NCBI RefSeq assembly: GCF_022539505.1
Contig: NC_061514.1
Span: forward strand, 40,412,869 to 40,476,868
From: Lolium rigidum
Taxonomy: Eukaryota; Streptophyta; Magnoliopsida; Poales; Poaceae
Reading direction: 5' to 3'
Length of the DNA: 64,000 bases
Below are positions 45,939 through 57,503 of the stretch, one piece after another. A program made the position numbers and the translations under genes. Numbering within the stretch: position 1 is the stretch's first letter; each line of letters starts with the position of its first letter. The notes under the pieces are model-generated. The model saw only the letters and a program-made list of their open reading frames with translations, was not told the origin of the DNA and made no database searches.

Positions 45939-46355
45939 AGTCGCAAGATCGTCTCATTTTTTATAACGTTCTTATTCGGTCACGTCCTCAAACCGTTCTC
46001 CAAAATATTTAGAGCGTGCCTGACGTTTGACCGTTCCTAGCCACGCGTCCAAAGCTCTTTTCGATCGAGGCGGACCAATACGGTGTTCAGCTCCCCGAGC
46101 TCATCCCCACAACAGAGGGGAAGTTGCGGGGCGCCGGACGCAACACGGAAACGCGTCGCGAATTGCGGGCTAGCCGTGTCATCCACAGAGGGTTGCCGCG
46201 CACCCGTCTCCTACCTCTGGCAAGGAAAAATAATTTTTGGCACAACGATGTTGAAGTTTCACTAGACGCGGAGGGAGATGTCTCGCCGCACCTTGTCCTC
46301 TGTGCCGACATTTTAATGCACGCCAAAGCACACTCGTCTGCCTCCGGCGTATAAA

Positions 46356-46541
46356 ATGAGCTGCAGCTTTTGCCGATGGCCCATGAACATCTTGCTCGAC
46401 ATGCAAGGGAAGATGTACCTCCACACTGGCTGGGAGAAATTCAATCGCGCCAACAACCTGAAGGTCAGCTGATTGGTGAACTTCCTCTACCAAGATGACA
46501 ACGAGATGAGGGTCAAGGTGTTCAATGTATTTTTCGTGTAA
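46356..46541 (+). pseudogene. B3 DNA-binding domain-like fragment
   Basis: Frame from ATG 46356: MNILLDMQGKMYLHTGWEKF, then NRANNLKVS, a TGA at 46470-46472, then LVNFLYQDDNEMRVKVFNVFFV to a TAA at 46539. The order (L.tGW..F.raN.L..g..v.F.y.....l.vkvf) matches the second half of a plant B3 domain of REM type, which binds DNA. The N-terminal strands are missing. It looks like a host gene fragment carried by the surrounding transposon family. Confidence 0.55.
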
Positions 46542-46660
46542 AAGCGACAAATCATCTCCAAAGTCATGATTAAAGTATTTATTTTAAATAAAATAAAATT
46601 TAGGAGTCGTATTTCGGGGATGCGGATGGGGAGGGACGCCCCCAAAGCGCGGCACTGCCG

Positions 46661-46768
46661 TTCGATCTCGCACAAACGTTCGATCCGGCGCTTTTGCCGG
46701 ATGCGGTTTGGGGGTTCGATCTCGCACAAACGTTCGATCCGGCGCTTTTGCCGGATGCGGTTTGGGGG
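46661..46768 (+). repeat. 54-bp perfect tandem duplication
   Basis: Units 46661-46714 and 46715-46768, each starting TTCGATCTCGCACAAACG, near the right terminus of the transposon; each contains an inverted repeat (GATCCGGCGC ... GCCGGATGC). Confidence 0.9.
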
Positions 46769-46794
46769 TGGGAGGGGGGCTGGAGATGCTCTAA

Positions 46795-47588
46795 TGTTTC
46801 TCATGTGGCAAAACTTTCAAGATTTTGAACAAGGATTTCTTTGTTTTATTTTTGAAATTTACTTTCTGCGTTTCGTAATTTTTTTACCATGGATTTAGTT
46901 TAAATTTAAACTAAAAAATCTATCTGAATTATGGAACGGGTAAAGTACTTTTTACAGGTTTTGAAAATTCGTGACATAAATTCTAACATTCTGTTATGGA
47001 TGGAGATAGTATGTATTTTTTTGGAATCTGTAAATAAGGTTTTCGAATGGTTTATGTCGGAAATTGAATAGAGCTTTCGCAAGACTTCAAGGTAAAAAAA
47101 TCCACTGAAGTAAAATAAAAAATGAAGATCCACTACCTTAGGTCTACCTATATCGTTCCGGTGAATTAACCAATCTTAGTCCTCTAGGATTACTTTAACA
47201 AGTCTATATAAGCAGTGACAATGGACAAATTAGTTGTAAAAGTTGACATTGCCGACATATACTGGTGAAGTCAAAAAAAATTTTTTGGCTTAAATCCATC
47301 AACATAAAGTACTCCAACTATGTCCTAGAAAAATTCATTTAAGTGAAACAGACATATCCATCAGCCTGCTGGGCAGCCAGCAGCAAACGCAGCGGGCTAC
47401 TCCACCAAACTATACTAGGCAGATCCGTATGCTGGCGCAGAAGATCCTGGGGTTGGCGGGCTGATTCCTTTTTGGAATCCGGACAAGGCAGACGATGCAA
47501 GACGGCGGAATCAGACACGGAGATGCGCAATCAAGTCACCTGATGAGACGATTGACGATGGAATCTTTGCGGCCGGAGCTCGGGTTTA
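46795..47588. other. Intergenic stretch
   Basis: About 790 bp, AT-rich, no gene. The TTA at 47586-47588 is the left target duplication of the next element. Confidence 0.5.
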
Positions 47589-47984
47589 GAGCATCTCCAG
47601 TCGCGTCCCCCAAACCGTCCCCAAAAGCGGTTTGGCGCGCGCCGGACAAAAAAAGCGTTCCAGCCGCGTCCCTAAAGTCCATTTTTGTCCGGCGCGGCCC
47701 GATACGGTGTCCGGCGCCCCGAGCCCGTCCCCGTCCCACAGGGGACGCTCCGGGGACGCCGGACACAACGAAAGCGAGGCCAACCGACGCGGGCTCGACG
47801 CGTCGGCGGCACGGGGAAAAATCGTCGCACACTCCCGCCAAATCCCGCCGGCTCCCGCCAAATCGCGCCTATACGCGGCGCGCACGGGCCTCCCAAAACA
47901 TATCCCGCCGATTTCTTTCTCCTATCCCGCCGATTTCTTTCTCCCTCCCGCCGTCCACCGCCGCCGCTACCCTCTCCCCGTTCC

Positions 47985-49655
47985 ATGGGGCCGCCGAGCG
48001 ACCCCCAAAAAGATGGCGAAGAAAGCGGCCAGAAGCCGCCGGGCAATGCGAAAGCGCCGTTCGCGAGCCGCGGAAGGCGCCGGCTCCGAAGAAGAAGCCT
48101 CGAAGGAATGACCGACGATCAATGGCGACAAGATTGCCCGCGCCGGGAGCCGTCGACGTTGGAGCGGAAAGGACGGAGGGCGGTGGAGCTGGAGAAGAAG
48201 GCTCGGGCGGCGCGCCGGCCACCGGCACGTAATGGCCGGGTGTATCGCCGCCACCAACGCGAGCCCATGGAGTACGTCCATGCCGGTGTACGTTCGGGAC
48301 CGATCTCTCCGTCGCAAGCCGCCTTCTACAACGACGGCCCCTCCGCCACTCCCGGGTGCGTGACGCCTAACTTGTCGCCGCACTACCGGGATGCGCTGCC
48401 GCACGGCGGCTTCAACCCCAACAACCTCTACTCCCGGCGTACGAGCAGCGCGAGCCGGGACCCGGTCCGGACGGCGACCCTTTCACCGGCCGCGAGGGTC
48501 CGCTCGAATACGGCGGCGCCGGTGCTCGAGGAGGACGACGGGGTTGAGGAGGAGGACGTCGAGGAAGAGGAGGGGGTGGAGGACGACGAGGAGGACGACG
48601 ATGAGGACGAAGAGGGCGGCGAGGAAGAGGACGACGAGGGTGCCGGTGACGATGATCTCGTGGAGGTAGACGCGGACGGCGTGAGGACGAAGAAGAAGAA
48701 GAAGAAGCCGTCGGGCACACGAGGCCCGAAGTGGACGCCTCTGGAAGATTGTTGTCTGTGCGAGTCGTGGGCGACGGTGAGCCATGACTCCATCATCGGC
48801 GCCAACCAAAAAGGCGGGAAGTACTGGGCGAGGATCAAGGCCGAGTTCGATGAGCGCAAGCTCATGAACATCGACTACAGGAAGGTGTCAATGAAGAGGA
48901 GCCAAAAGGCAATGTCGACGCGATGGGCCATCATCCAGGCGTCGGTGAACGCCTTCCATGGGTACCATCAGGACTTAGAGACCAGAGGCGAGAGCGGCGC
49001 CGACGCCGCCAAACTAGTACGACTGTTTCTTCCATAATCCGTAGCGCCTACATTGTGTTCGATGAAATGACTCTGCTTCCTTTGGTTAGTTTGATCGGGC
49101 CATGGATTTGTACGCGAAGAACTCGGAAGGTCACAAGTCTTTCCTGCTCATGCATTGCTATGGAAAGCTCAAAATGAATGAGAAATGGCGGCTGACGCGC
49201 TTGTCGATGTCCAAGGAGAAGGACGTCATTGATCTGGACGCGCCGCTGGCAACTTCGACAGGGCGTCCCATCGGCAACAAGGCCGCCAAGGCCGCCTTGG
49301 CCGACGCTGCGTCGTCCGAGAAGACGCAGGCGTCGATCACGAAATGCCTCGCCGACGTCTCCTCGACCTTTCTCTCCCGCGACAAAAAGACCGACCAAAG
49401 GTGGGCCGAGCTGCTCAAGAGGCAAGAGGAGAAGCCGGAGCTCAAGAAACGCAGGCGACGACATGTCCCTCGCCGAGAACGTCGACGGAGGGAATGTCTC
49501 CCCGGACGCGAGCGGCGCACAACTTCTTCAAAGGCCGGATCCTCGACGACATCGAAGCCAAAATGGCGGCGGCGGACGCGGCGGCCACGGCGGCGGCATC
49601 GGCATCGGCGGCGGCGGCAGCGCGGCAAGAGCAGGGCGACGCGTCTTCTATCGCT
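47985..49655 (+). pseudogene. Harbinger ORF1: Myb/SANT-like, NAM-associated protein
   Basis: Exon 1 is 47985-49016 (344 codons from MGPPSDPQKDG); exon 2 starts at 49090. The 73-bp intron (GTACGACTG ... TTGGTTAG) is phase 0 and joins ...DAAKL to FDRAMDLYAKNSEG, which restores the expected family order. Features: basic N-terminus, an acidic Glu/Asp run (about residues 180-228), a Lys run, the Myb/SANT-like trihelix region (about residues 245-330: PKWTPLEDCCLCESW ... GANQKGGKYWARI ... AMSTRWAIIQ), and the NAM-associated C-terminal region. After about 49450 the frame shifts twice; the conserved tail (STEGMSPRTRAAHNFFKGR) continues in another frame to about 49655. ORF1 proteins bind element ends and assist the transposase. 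The start at 47985 is chosen because homology-like sequence extends upstream of the later ATG at 48108. Confidence 0.75.
49017..49089 (+). other. Predicted intron of Harbinger ORF1
   Basis: GT at 49017, AG at 49088-49089, 73 bp. Without splicing the frame stops 7 codons later; with splicing it continues in phase. Confidence 0.7.
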
Positions 49656-50052
49656 ACACTGCGTCGGCCTCTGCGTCGGCGACGGAGCGGACGCACCATG
49701 CACGGGAACGGGCAAATCGCGACGAGGTCGTCGTCCTCGACGGGCTGCGTCGACTCGGGATACGACGCCGTCGCCCAACCCCTTCCCCTTCTTCTAATTT
49801 GCATGCACCACCGGTCCGTAATATGATCGCGCGCCCAGTACTTTGATCGATCGCCGCTACTCGATCGCGACGAATCGGCGGGAACGATCTCTTTTGAATG
49901 CATCTATTTGAATTTCTGATTGGGGGCGGCGTTTGGGGGACGCGGGCGGGAGCGACGTCCCCCAAACGCGGCACGAACAAAACACGTCCCCCAAACGCTC
50001 GATCCGGCGCGGTTTGGGGGACGGTTTGGGGACGCGGCTGGAGATGCTCTTA

Positions 50053-51773
50053 CGCTCTAATTTCCTAGGGATGCGTGAAGATTCTATTGCCTAAATCGCT
50101 GTCACCTCCTAGTTTTCTAATCCCAGGGAGTAATTAAGATTAGCTTTCGGGGTACTGACGTCCCCTACACTACTTCGCGGGTAAAATTCTGGTGGAATTC
50201 AACCCAAATCACCGGTGAAGAAATTGCTGGATTCTGTACGGGTGGAATTCAACCGAAATCCCAGGGAGTAATTAATATCCGAGCTACCTCTCAAAATTAA
50301 GGGCATGCATGCGTGTTCTCTGGCTGCAATCACATCCTCAATTAACATGTTGCGTCTTTCTTATCTTGTCTTTCTTACCTCAAGAAAAATTCAGTTTTTG
50401 TTGGATTTTTACCACTTTATAAGTCTTGCGTGCATACCTGTGCATACCTAGATCGCCAATTTAACTTATACAATGTAAACTACTTTCTTCATCCCATTAA
50501 AATTATGTTATATTTGTTAAATTTTGGTTGTACCTACACACTATCTAGTGTGTCGATACATCTAAATTTTGATAAATCCAAGGCAAGTTTAATGAGACTG
50601 AGGAAATATATAACACAAATAAATATAACATTAGAAAATATAAGACCTAAAGTTTCTAGTGATATTTTTGTAATATATGTCCATATTAAGTTAGCAATAT
50701 TAACGGTTTAAAGTTACACGTAGAACTAATAAATCGATACGAAGGTAATATACTAATATTGTTGTTTCTAAGCATTCACTGAGCATGGATTACGACTCAG
50801 CCTGGAGAACAGAGTAGTAGACTACATTTTTTTTCGATAAAGGATACTTTATTACTTCGAGAAGTAATTACATCCAGCATCTGCATAACCAGGATGCACA
50901 CTGCCGTTTATAGGTTTCAAGTGGAATGTCTGGTAAAGCAAAATTAGGTGAAATACATATCGAAGCGATGAATTATAAGACGCCTAAGGTGTGGATTTTT
51001 TTTTGGCTTCAATCCGTAGACTATGATGTCACCCATGTAGGGAAAAAGTACCCCTCCCCATAGCCTCCAACCGTGTACAGACCTCCGTAAATAGGTATCG
51101 ATTCTTCACTCGCTGAAGAGGTAACCACAAACGGAGAATACCTGTACATCTGTAAATAACATGCAAAAAGTATTAGAGTACATAGACGATTCACCTTGAT
51201 TACGTGACACCTGGGTGCTGGTTTCACCATTCGTCGTCCAAACCAAACATAATTAATTTCAGACTAGAAGAATCTGCGACGCACTCGCATCCCTTTCGAC
51301 CAAACATAATTTCAGACTAGGTGGCAAGCACAACACAAGAGCGCATGCATTCCCCAGCTACGCGGAGCAATCAGATGATGCGTGCATCAACCAGCCAAAA
51401 GTTAACCCAACCTGTGTGTGACTTTGTGAGTGTGAGTGAGAGGCTTTCCGTCACCACTACAACTCCCTCGACTCCTGGACTGGAGTATCAGCAAGTTGAA
51501 TTACACGATGGAACCCAGTTGCCAGTGCTTGCTGACACTTTATTTTTATGTGTTTAAATCCTTCTTTGCAAATAAAATACTGTTGTAGTCAAGGTTAGTC
51601 AGTGAAAGGAAGTTACATGCGTGCACCTCCAGTGAGACAAGGGCGAAAGGGAGCTGCACGATGACGCATGCCAATTTCTTGACGTCATGCATGAGCCTTA
51701 CTAAGTGAATCTCTAAGAATAAATCGCACTGACTGAGCGTCAAGTATGCTTTGAATATTCCCGATATTTGCAG
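50053..51773. other. Intergenic stretch with a decayed MITE
   Basis: No gene recognised. 50484-50612 resembles a worn Tc1/mariner MITE (CTTTCTTCATCCC ... GAGACTGAGGAAATA, with internal 'cgatacatctaaattttgataaatcc'). An ORF at 51321-51557 (+) has no known domain. Confidence 0.45.
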
Positions 51774-51887
51774 GATATTGAGTTCCCCGGAAGATTCAAA
51801 GAATATCCTCTCGAGGATTCAGTTGGCCTGCTCTACTGGGAGCAGGGGATCAAGTGCATGCTAAAATATCCAGACATTCACATCAAG
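51774..51887 (+). pseudogene. Orphan exon-like segment
   Basis: 38 codons open between a good acceptor (ATATTTGCAG) and donor (AAG/GTTAGG). It encodes DIEFPGRFKEYPLEDSVGLL, then YWEQGIKCMLKYPDIHIK. Composition and codon use look like real protein, unlike the surrounding AT-rich DNA. I do not recognise the family, and I see no neighbouring exon on either side within about 2 kb. It may be a relic or a captured exon. Confidence 0.4.
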
Positions 51888-53578
51888 GTTAGGCGCGAGT
51901 CGGGTTAACTTTGCTAACCGTTGCTGTCCGGCCGCTTTCTATCTCCATTGAATGAAGAAGATGGTTCAAAAAAAAATCATATGAAGAAGCCACACTAACA
52001 TGGCAGCGGTGTCCAAGTGAAACAGCACTATACCTGGTCTAGTACGATTTCATACTGAACAGACAAGCTCATGCCAACAGCTCCTTTCGTTAACCCAAAT
52101 CAAAACTGAAATAGCACCAACCTAAACCAATCTTCATGATAAGAGACGTGGCTTAACTCCCACCGGGACTAATCCATGCTCAGGCGGTCGACACATCATG
52201 CATCTCAAATGTATATGCAGGAGAGCACATCTCAATTGGCCTACCCTCTAGAAAAAGCTTAGGCAACATGTGTCATGCATGAACTGATTAACCGTGCATC
52301 AAAAAGGGCGGAACATGGGGTCGGCTCATCAATCACCTCATGCAACACTTTCTATCAATCTTGTATAGTCAGCTCCTCTTCGTTAAGAAATAAATATACT
52401 CGTTAAGAAATAAATATCTTAAATTTTTCTAGATTCGGATATATCTAAATAGGTTTTAGCATGTTGATACATTGATACACGGTTGATGTGTCATGTTACA
52501 ATGTTCAAATCCAAATATATACTTATAGAATGCAGCAATGGAGAAATCCATACTAAAATAATGGATAAATATAAATGAAATTAAAATATCTAAACAAAAT
52601 ATTATGAACTGCAACACCATGGCGAGGCTGCATTTTGGGCCATGTATGACCGAAAATCCAATTTTGATTAGTGTGAATTATGAAAATACCCCGGTCTGGG
52701 CCATATTTCACTCACTTGCACACACCAGTGTCATGTTTTACTCGATCAAGGAGAGTTGAAATTAAGAGGAATAAAGGTACTAAAATAGTAAGATGACATC
52801 TAGGTTTCTGAGATGATATAAATTGCTTATATGGTTTATGCGATGTGCATGGCACCACCTCAAGGTAGAGATGTTCTATATCTCTATTGTGAGTTTTCTG
52901 TTTTTGAGGGGATCTCTATTGTGAGTTTATTGAAGTGACATTTTGCATAATATTAAAAAGAGCGGACAATGTTTTTCGGCAATGTTCGATATTTTTGTTT
53001 GCACGACAACAACGTGGCAAGCATAGTAGGAATTTCATCCTTGTGTCATTTTCAACGATAAGGATTCTTACGTATGCTCGTGAGGCACGCTTTCGTCTGA
53101 GGCATCAACTGTTACGATCTCCATCACCATAGCGTAGCCAACATCCCGTCACAAAAGGCATCGTAAACCGGTACTTCTATTTTAAGATGTCGCAAGGCAC
53201 GTGCCTAAATTATAAGGTGCATGACAGCCAACCATTGATTGGATGGTTAGGAAGACGGCCGTTACGGTGGCATGACTATTTATGCCCTTTTATTTAAACA
53301 TGGTCAAACTTTAAAAAGGTCGACCTTTCAAAAATAAAAAAAAGTACATCCTTTCGTGGACAGAGGAAATCCAGTGTGCTTGGTACGTATTTCAAAATAT
53401 GCATATTCACAAGCCCAATTGACGTTTCCCATTTGACCGGACAACTTGTACTATGCTGCTCTACCGAAAAATATACTTTGTGTGATATTTGTCACAATTT
53501 TAATGGACCAACTATTACACTCTCGCTTCAAAATAAAAGTGTTTTTCAAAAACAAATTGACCTAGAAATGCTTACGTT
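51888..53578. other. Intergenic stretch
   Basis: About 1.7 kb, mostly AT-rich. Small MITE-like scraps near 52385-52520 ('tctagattcggatatatctaaa') and 53340-53375 ('acatcctttcgtggacagagg'). No gene. Confidence 0.45.
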
Positions 53579-54540
53579 TTGAAATGGAGGTCATCACCAA
53601 TCACCTTGCAGGTGGAACCCGAACTCGCGGCCTGGCCCGTAAAACGAGTTCGAGGGCTCGAGAAACTCGGCGGCCGCCCTGTATTAAAGGGGGGCGCAGA
53701 GGGAAGTTCGGTTTCTAAACCCAACTCCCCTCCGCCGCTACCACTTCCGCCGCTCCCCCTCCTCTCTGGCGAGCAAATCTACCGCCGCCGACGCCGCTCC
53801 GCCGCTACCGCCACCACCCCTCCGTCCGCAATAGGCCGCGCAAGACACGTAGGTAGGGGAGGGGCCGAATCGGCGATGGGAAGCCAGCTCCGCGTCCGCC
53901 GGGTGCACGGTCGGAGGCGGAGCGGGCAAGGCGGGTGCGCTCCGACGGCGCTTGGAAGCGGGCGGCATGGAAGTGGCCGCGTGCTTTCGCGCGCCGGGTA
54001 GCGCGCGAGGAAGCGCGCTAAGGAGAAGCCGAGGAGGCGCCCCCTGCCGGCTCGTGCAGCCCGCCGCTGTCGGTGCTTCCCCCGCGCGGTGACGGCAACG
54101 ACGACGACGATGCAGCCGGGCCGCCTCTAGCCTGCGGGAGCTCGGCGGCGGCGGCAGCGTTCGAGGTGGCCGCGCTCATCGTCGCGTAGGAATCGCTAGC
54201 GCGGAAAACTCTCCGCCGCCGCAAGAATTGCTTCGGTGACAATCCGGTGCCTAAATCTAGTAGTTTAGGTCTAAAATTGACGAATGTTGCTCGATCGGAG
54301 TGGAATGGGTTCAATCTCGCAAAATCGGCGCATCACAGTTTTCCCTGTTGTTTGATTTTAGCTTTTCAGTTCGCGTTTTCAGTTTGTAATCTGCGCCGTG
54401 ACAAAATAAACCTAAACTGAATAGTTCAGGAGACCGAACTTCAGATTTCCGGTTCGCCGATATACGGGCATACTCTGAAACCTGGATACTGAAAAGTCAC
54501 GTTTCCAGTCCAGGTCGGCCGGCTGGGACCGTTGGCTTAT
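53579..54540. repeat. GC-rich repeat, probably a DNA transposon remnant
   Basis: Starts near 'ggaacccgaactcgcggcctggcc' and ends near 'gttcaggagaccgaac' and 'gatatacggg', phrases recalled from grass repeats. No terminal repeat or transposase is proven. The ORFs (53579-54001 +, 54018-54314 -) have low-complexity, GC-driven composition. Confidence 0.35.
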
Positions 54541-56549
54541 CCTGCCAAAATCCAAGTGTGTGGCACGGCCGGCGTGCATGCATGGCATCGTGTCCAACAA
54601 AGTGGCCGAAACGGCCGGAGCAGGACGTGTCCAAGGAAGTGGTCGTTTTCCTGGCCCCTTGGAGATCCGAATCTTGAGTCTCTGGCAAACCTGTGGCGTC
54701 CGTACGTTGAGATCAGTGGTGGGAAGAGCTACTTGGTTGGCTGGTGGTCTCTGGCAAACAAGGCGGCCGCCTTCCTGGTGGGCCGTCCGGTCCCCCGGAT
54801 GAAACCTGTCCGTGAGACTGAAATGTGGCGCCGCCGGACGAACGGACCGCCACGCGCAGGGCACGGCCCCTGGCGGCGGCCAATGGAGCGCGCCCGAGAG
54901 GCCAGTATAGTCACTACTCGGAGGAGGCAGCTGTTGAGCAGCTCCAGGAGCCAGAGGTTAAAAGCTATGTCAACTTTCTACTGCAGGGATTCTACTAACT
55001 TGATTGCTCCCCTGTTTTATCCCAGTAACATCCTGTTTACCACACCTTCTAAGCTAAGTTATCTCCAGTGCGACGTGATAGTTCGAAAGGATGGCACCTA
55101 TTCTATTCCGGAAAGATAAGAGAAGATCGCGTGGTCGCATGCAGTTGCATACTTGCATGGTAAGGAGCTGCTAACAACGTTTTTGAAAATGCTTATGTTT
55201 TCTCGGTCATTTCTGTTCCGTTTCTCATTACACCCAAAGATCATTTTTACAAAAGTGATGCTTCTCTTTTGTCTTTTCTCAAGAGGCCAAGCACCACAAA
55301 ATGCTCCCTCTGCTTACAATTAGTTTGTGTTCTAGTTCTTGTCAAATTCAAACTTTGCTAAGTTTGACTGAATATATTTTAAAAAATATGAATATCTACA
55401 ATATAAAACCTATTGGACTGCCTATATATAAAAAAGGAGGTTGCAAGTTTGTATATATTTAGATGTATCCTTTTACTGTATAAAAGACGTTTGTGCTCGG
55501 CCATCACGGGAAGGTCGGCGTCGACGTCAGGAGAACACCGCCGCGCTCGCCCACCTCCGTGGTAACCACGCCGCGCTCGTGGTGGCCGCATGACCACTCC
55601 CGGTCGGTCCAATCTTGTTAGCGCGCATGACATGGGTGGCAGCCGACACACCATGAACGCCTTGTGCCCGATGCAAATCCCTCAGATCTTCCATGGATTG
55701 CTCACAACAATGTGAAACAAGGGTGAATGAGATGGATTCGTGAACACCGCCTCTCGTGCCTTCCTCCTCCGTGCCTAGTGCGACTCCCTCCGATCTTCCA
55801 TGGATTGCTCCCGACAATGTGAAACAAGCAGAGACGGAGATGAAGGGGAAAGGCTATGGATGCATGAGGGAGGGAGCCATCCTTTTCATCAATCAGAGGG
55901 AGTTACGCTACTCGGAAATCGAAGGAAAGCCATTGGCATGAGTACCTATTGGTGATTTTTTAGGAGAAGCAAGGAAAAAGAGGAAGGGCATTTTGGGGAG
56001 GTTAGCGACTAATCGAACACCGGCCCTTGCCTTGCTTTTAGAAGAAAAATCAGAAACAAATTAACGCCCTTATGCTCAGGAACGGAGGACGGAGACATGC
56101 CGAGCACATCTAAATTTAGACAAATCTCTGATATCCTTTTATGGACAGAGGGAATAATACAATTGCCATAAAGTATATATTTTCATATTATATGCATCTG
56201 CTACTGTAATAAATATCGAATTTTTTTCTTAAATTCTTTGTCAAAATTTTCAATTTTTTTTATTTTGAGTAAACCCAAAACGCGAAACAGAGGACGTACG
56301 AGTTGAGATCCTAATTAACTCTCCGTAGGAAAAGAGACAAGAAAAACTAGTTGAGATCCTAATTCTCCGGGGGGAAAAGAGACAAGACAAACTGCCGCCT
56401 CAGGCCTACGGCAGGATGGAGATGGAGTATTTTATCTCATCCCAGGAAATGAAAATCATGAGAAAATGCAAGAGGCTGAGTTGGCTCCACTCAAGCACGT
56501 ACCTCAAGTAGGAGTAGTTTTGAAGTGGCTGAGTACCTCATTGGAGGAT
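54541..56549. other. Intergenic stretch with a local duplication
   Basis: No gene recognised. GC-rich to about 55130, then AT-rich. 55305-55430 has half of a Stowaway-like MITE ('ctccctctgc...aaactttgctaagtttgac'), and 56098-56160 has another right end ('tccttttatggacagagggaata'). Confidence 0.4.
55667..55850. repeat. Imperfect tandem repeat, period about 107 bp
   Basis: 'gatcttccatggattgctc' at 55685 and 55792, with matching flanks ('acaatgtgaaacaag'). Confidence 0.7.
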
Positions 56550-57503
56550 GCATTGAGCAGCCGCTCCATCTCATGCTGTCGTGTAGGTTTTTGGTCGGCA
56601 CTACTACTAGTTTCTTTTTTCTCGGAAATTGGAAGACGGCACTACTAGTGGAGTAGTACCAAAACCTCGTTTGTTATTTCAAGTTCCGTACCGCCACTCC
56701 GAATGAAAGCAATGCGGTAGTAATAATAGATATAAACATGTAGCCAGGACTCTGGTCATGACAGAACGAGTTCAATAGTACCAACTTGGCGCCATTCTCT
56801 TGAGCAACTTGTCCCTGAAACCGAATTGGTTGCAAGAAATTCACCAATTGCTTGGCCAAGTAGCAGCACGACACTGACTCGAGATCATGTTCAGTTGTGG
56901 CAGCATTTTCTACTGCTGTCGTTCCAGTTCGATGGTGTCACCGTCGTCGGTGTCAAAACTAGGGCAGGCAGGAACTCAGGAACCCCATGCGCCGAAAGAC
57001 AGGGCGATCCTACGCCTCAGGATTCAGTGAACTCAAGGGCAGACAAGGAGCTAGTGCGGGGCACTTTCTTTAATCGAGCGAGGTCGACGACGAACATGCA
57101 GTCAGTGCAGCTAGCGCGGCACATGACCCGCAGAGCTAGCGAACCAACGGCTGTCCATTACCCGGCCCCGGCGAGGTCGGCCGCCGGCTGGATCTTCCGC
57201 CAGAATTCACGCGAGATTCCCATGCCTCCTTTCCGCGTCGGTCGGGGCCAGCCGGCCGCCGGCATCGATCGCGAGTTGGTGGTGGTGGTAGTGGTGGACC
57301 TGCAGTTCCCGAGGAAGGTCTCGTGGTTGCGGCGGTGGCGCCCAGCGCCAAGATCCTTTTGGGATTCCCTGGTCAGTTTTTCGGTGGTGCGGATGCAGCT
57401 GGCTGGTAATGTCTGCTGATCATGTCAGCACTCAGTCGCTCTGTCGAGAGCTGGATCTACTGTCCTCAGTGCACGCCCTGATAAAACGGTAAAGAATATG
57501 CAT
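56550..57503. repeat. Segmental duplication, copy 1
   Basis: From 'cattgagcagccgctccatctc' to 'aaaacggtaaagaatatgcat'. It aligns with 61763-63911 when two later insertions in the second copy are removed. Shared blocks include 'ttccgtaccgccactccg', 'ccccatgcgccgaaagac' and 'gtggacctgcagtt'. The 197-codon ORF at 56826-57419 is not conserved in copy 2, so the duplicated unit looks regulatory or non-coding. Confidence 0.75.

Larger units (their letters stand above)
45966..46794 (+). mobile_element. PIF/Harbinger-like element carrying a B3-like fragment
   Basis: The right terminus GGCTGGAGATGCTC (ending about 46793) is typical. The left end is worn but aligns with the 'cgtcc.caaaccgt.c.ccaaa' block of the complete element at 47589. 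Non-autonomous. Confidence 0.55.
47589..50049 (+). mobile_element. PIF/Harbinger element with ORF1 only, complete ends
   Basis: 2461 bp. Ends GAGCATCTCCAGTCGCGTCC and, inverted, GAGCATCTCCAGCCGCGTCC, flanked by TTA on both sides (47586-47588 and 50050-50052), the diagnostic target duplication. GC-rich. It carries a two-exon Myb/SANT-like ORF1 but no DDE transposase, so it would need a helper. Confidence 0.9.

Noticed and set aside
48412..48871. Long Ser/Pro/Arg-rich minus-strand ORFs across Harbinger ORF1
   Set aside because: Shadows of the Glu/Asp/Lys runs of ORF1; no conserved domain.
49158..49903. Arg/Ala-rich ORFs on both strands in the element's 3' part
   Set aside because: GC-rich low-complexity frames; only the ORF1 C-terminus is supported there.
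56826..57419. 197-codon ORF in duplication copy 1
   Set aside because: Not preserved in copy 2, and the composition is that of random GC-rich DNA.
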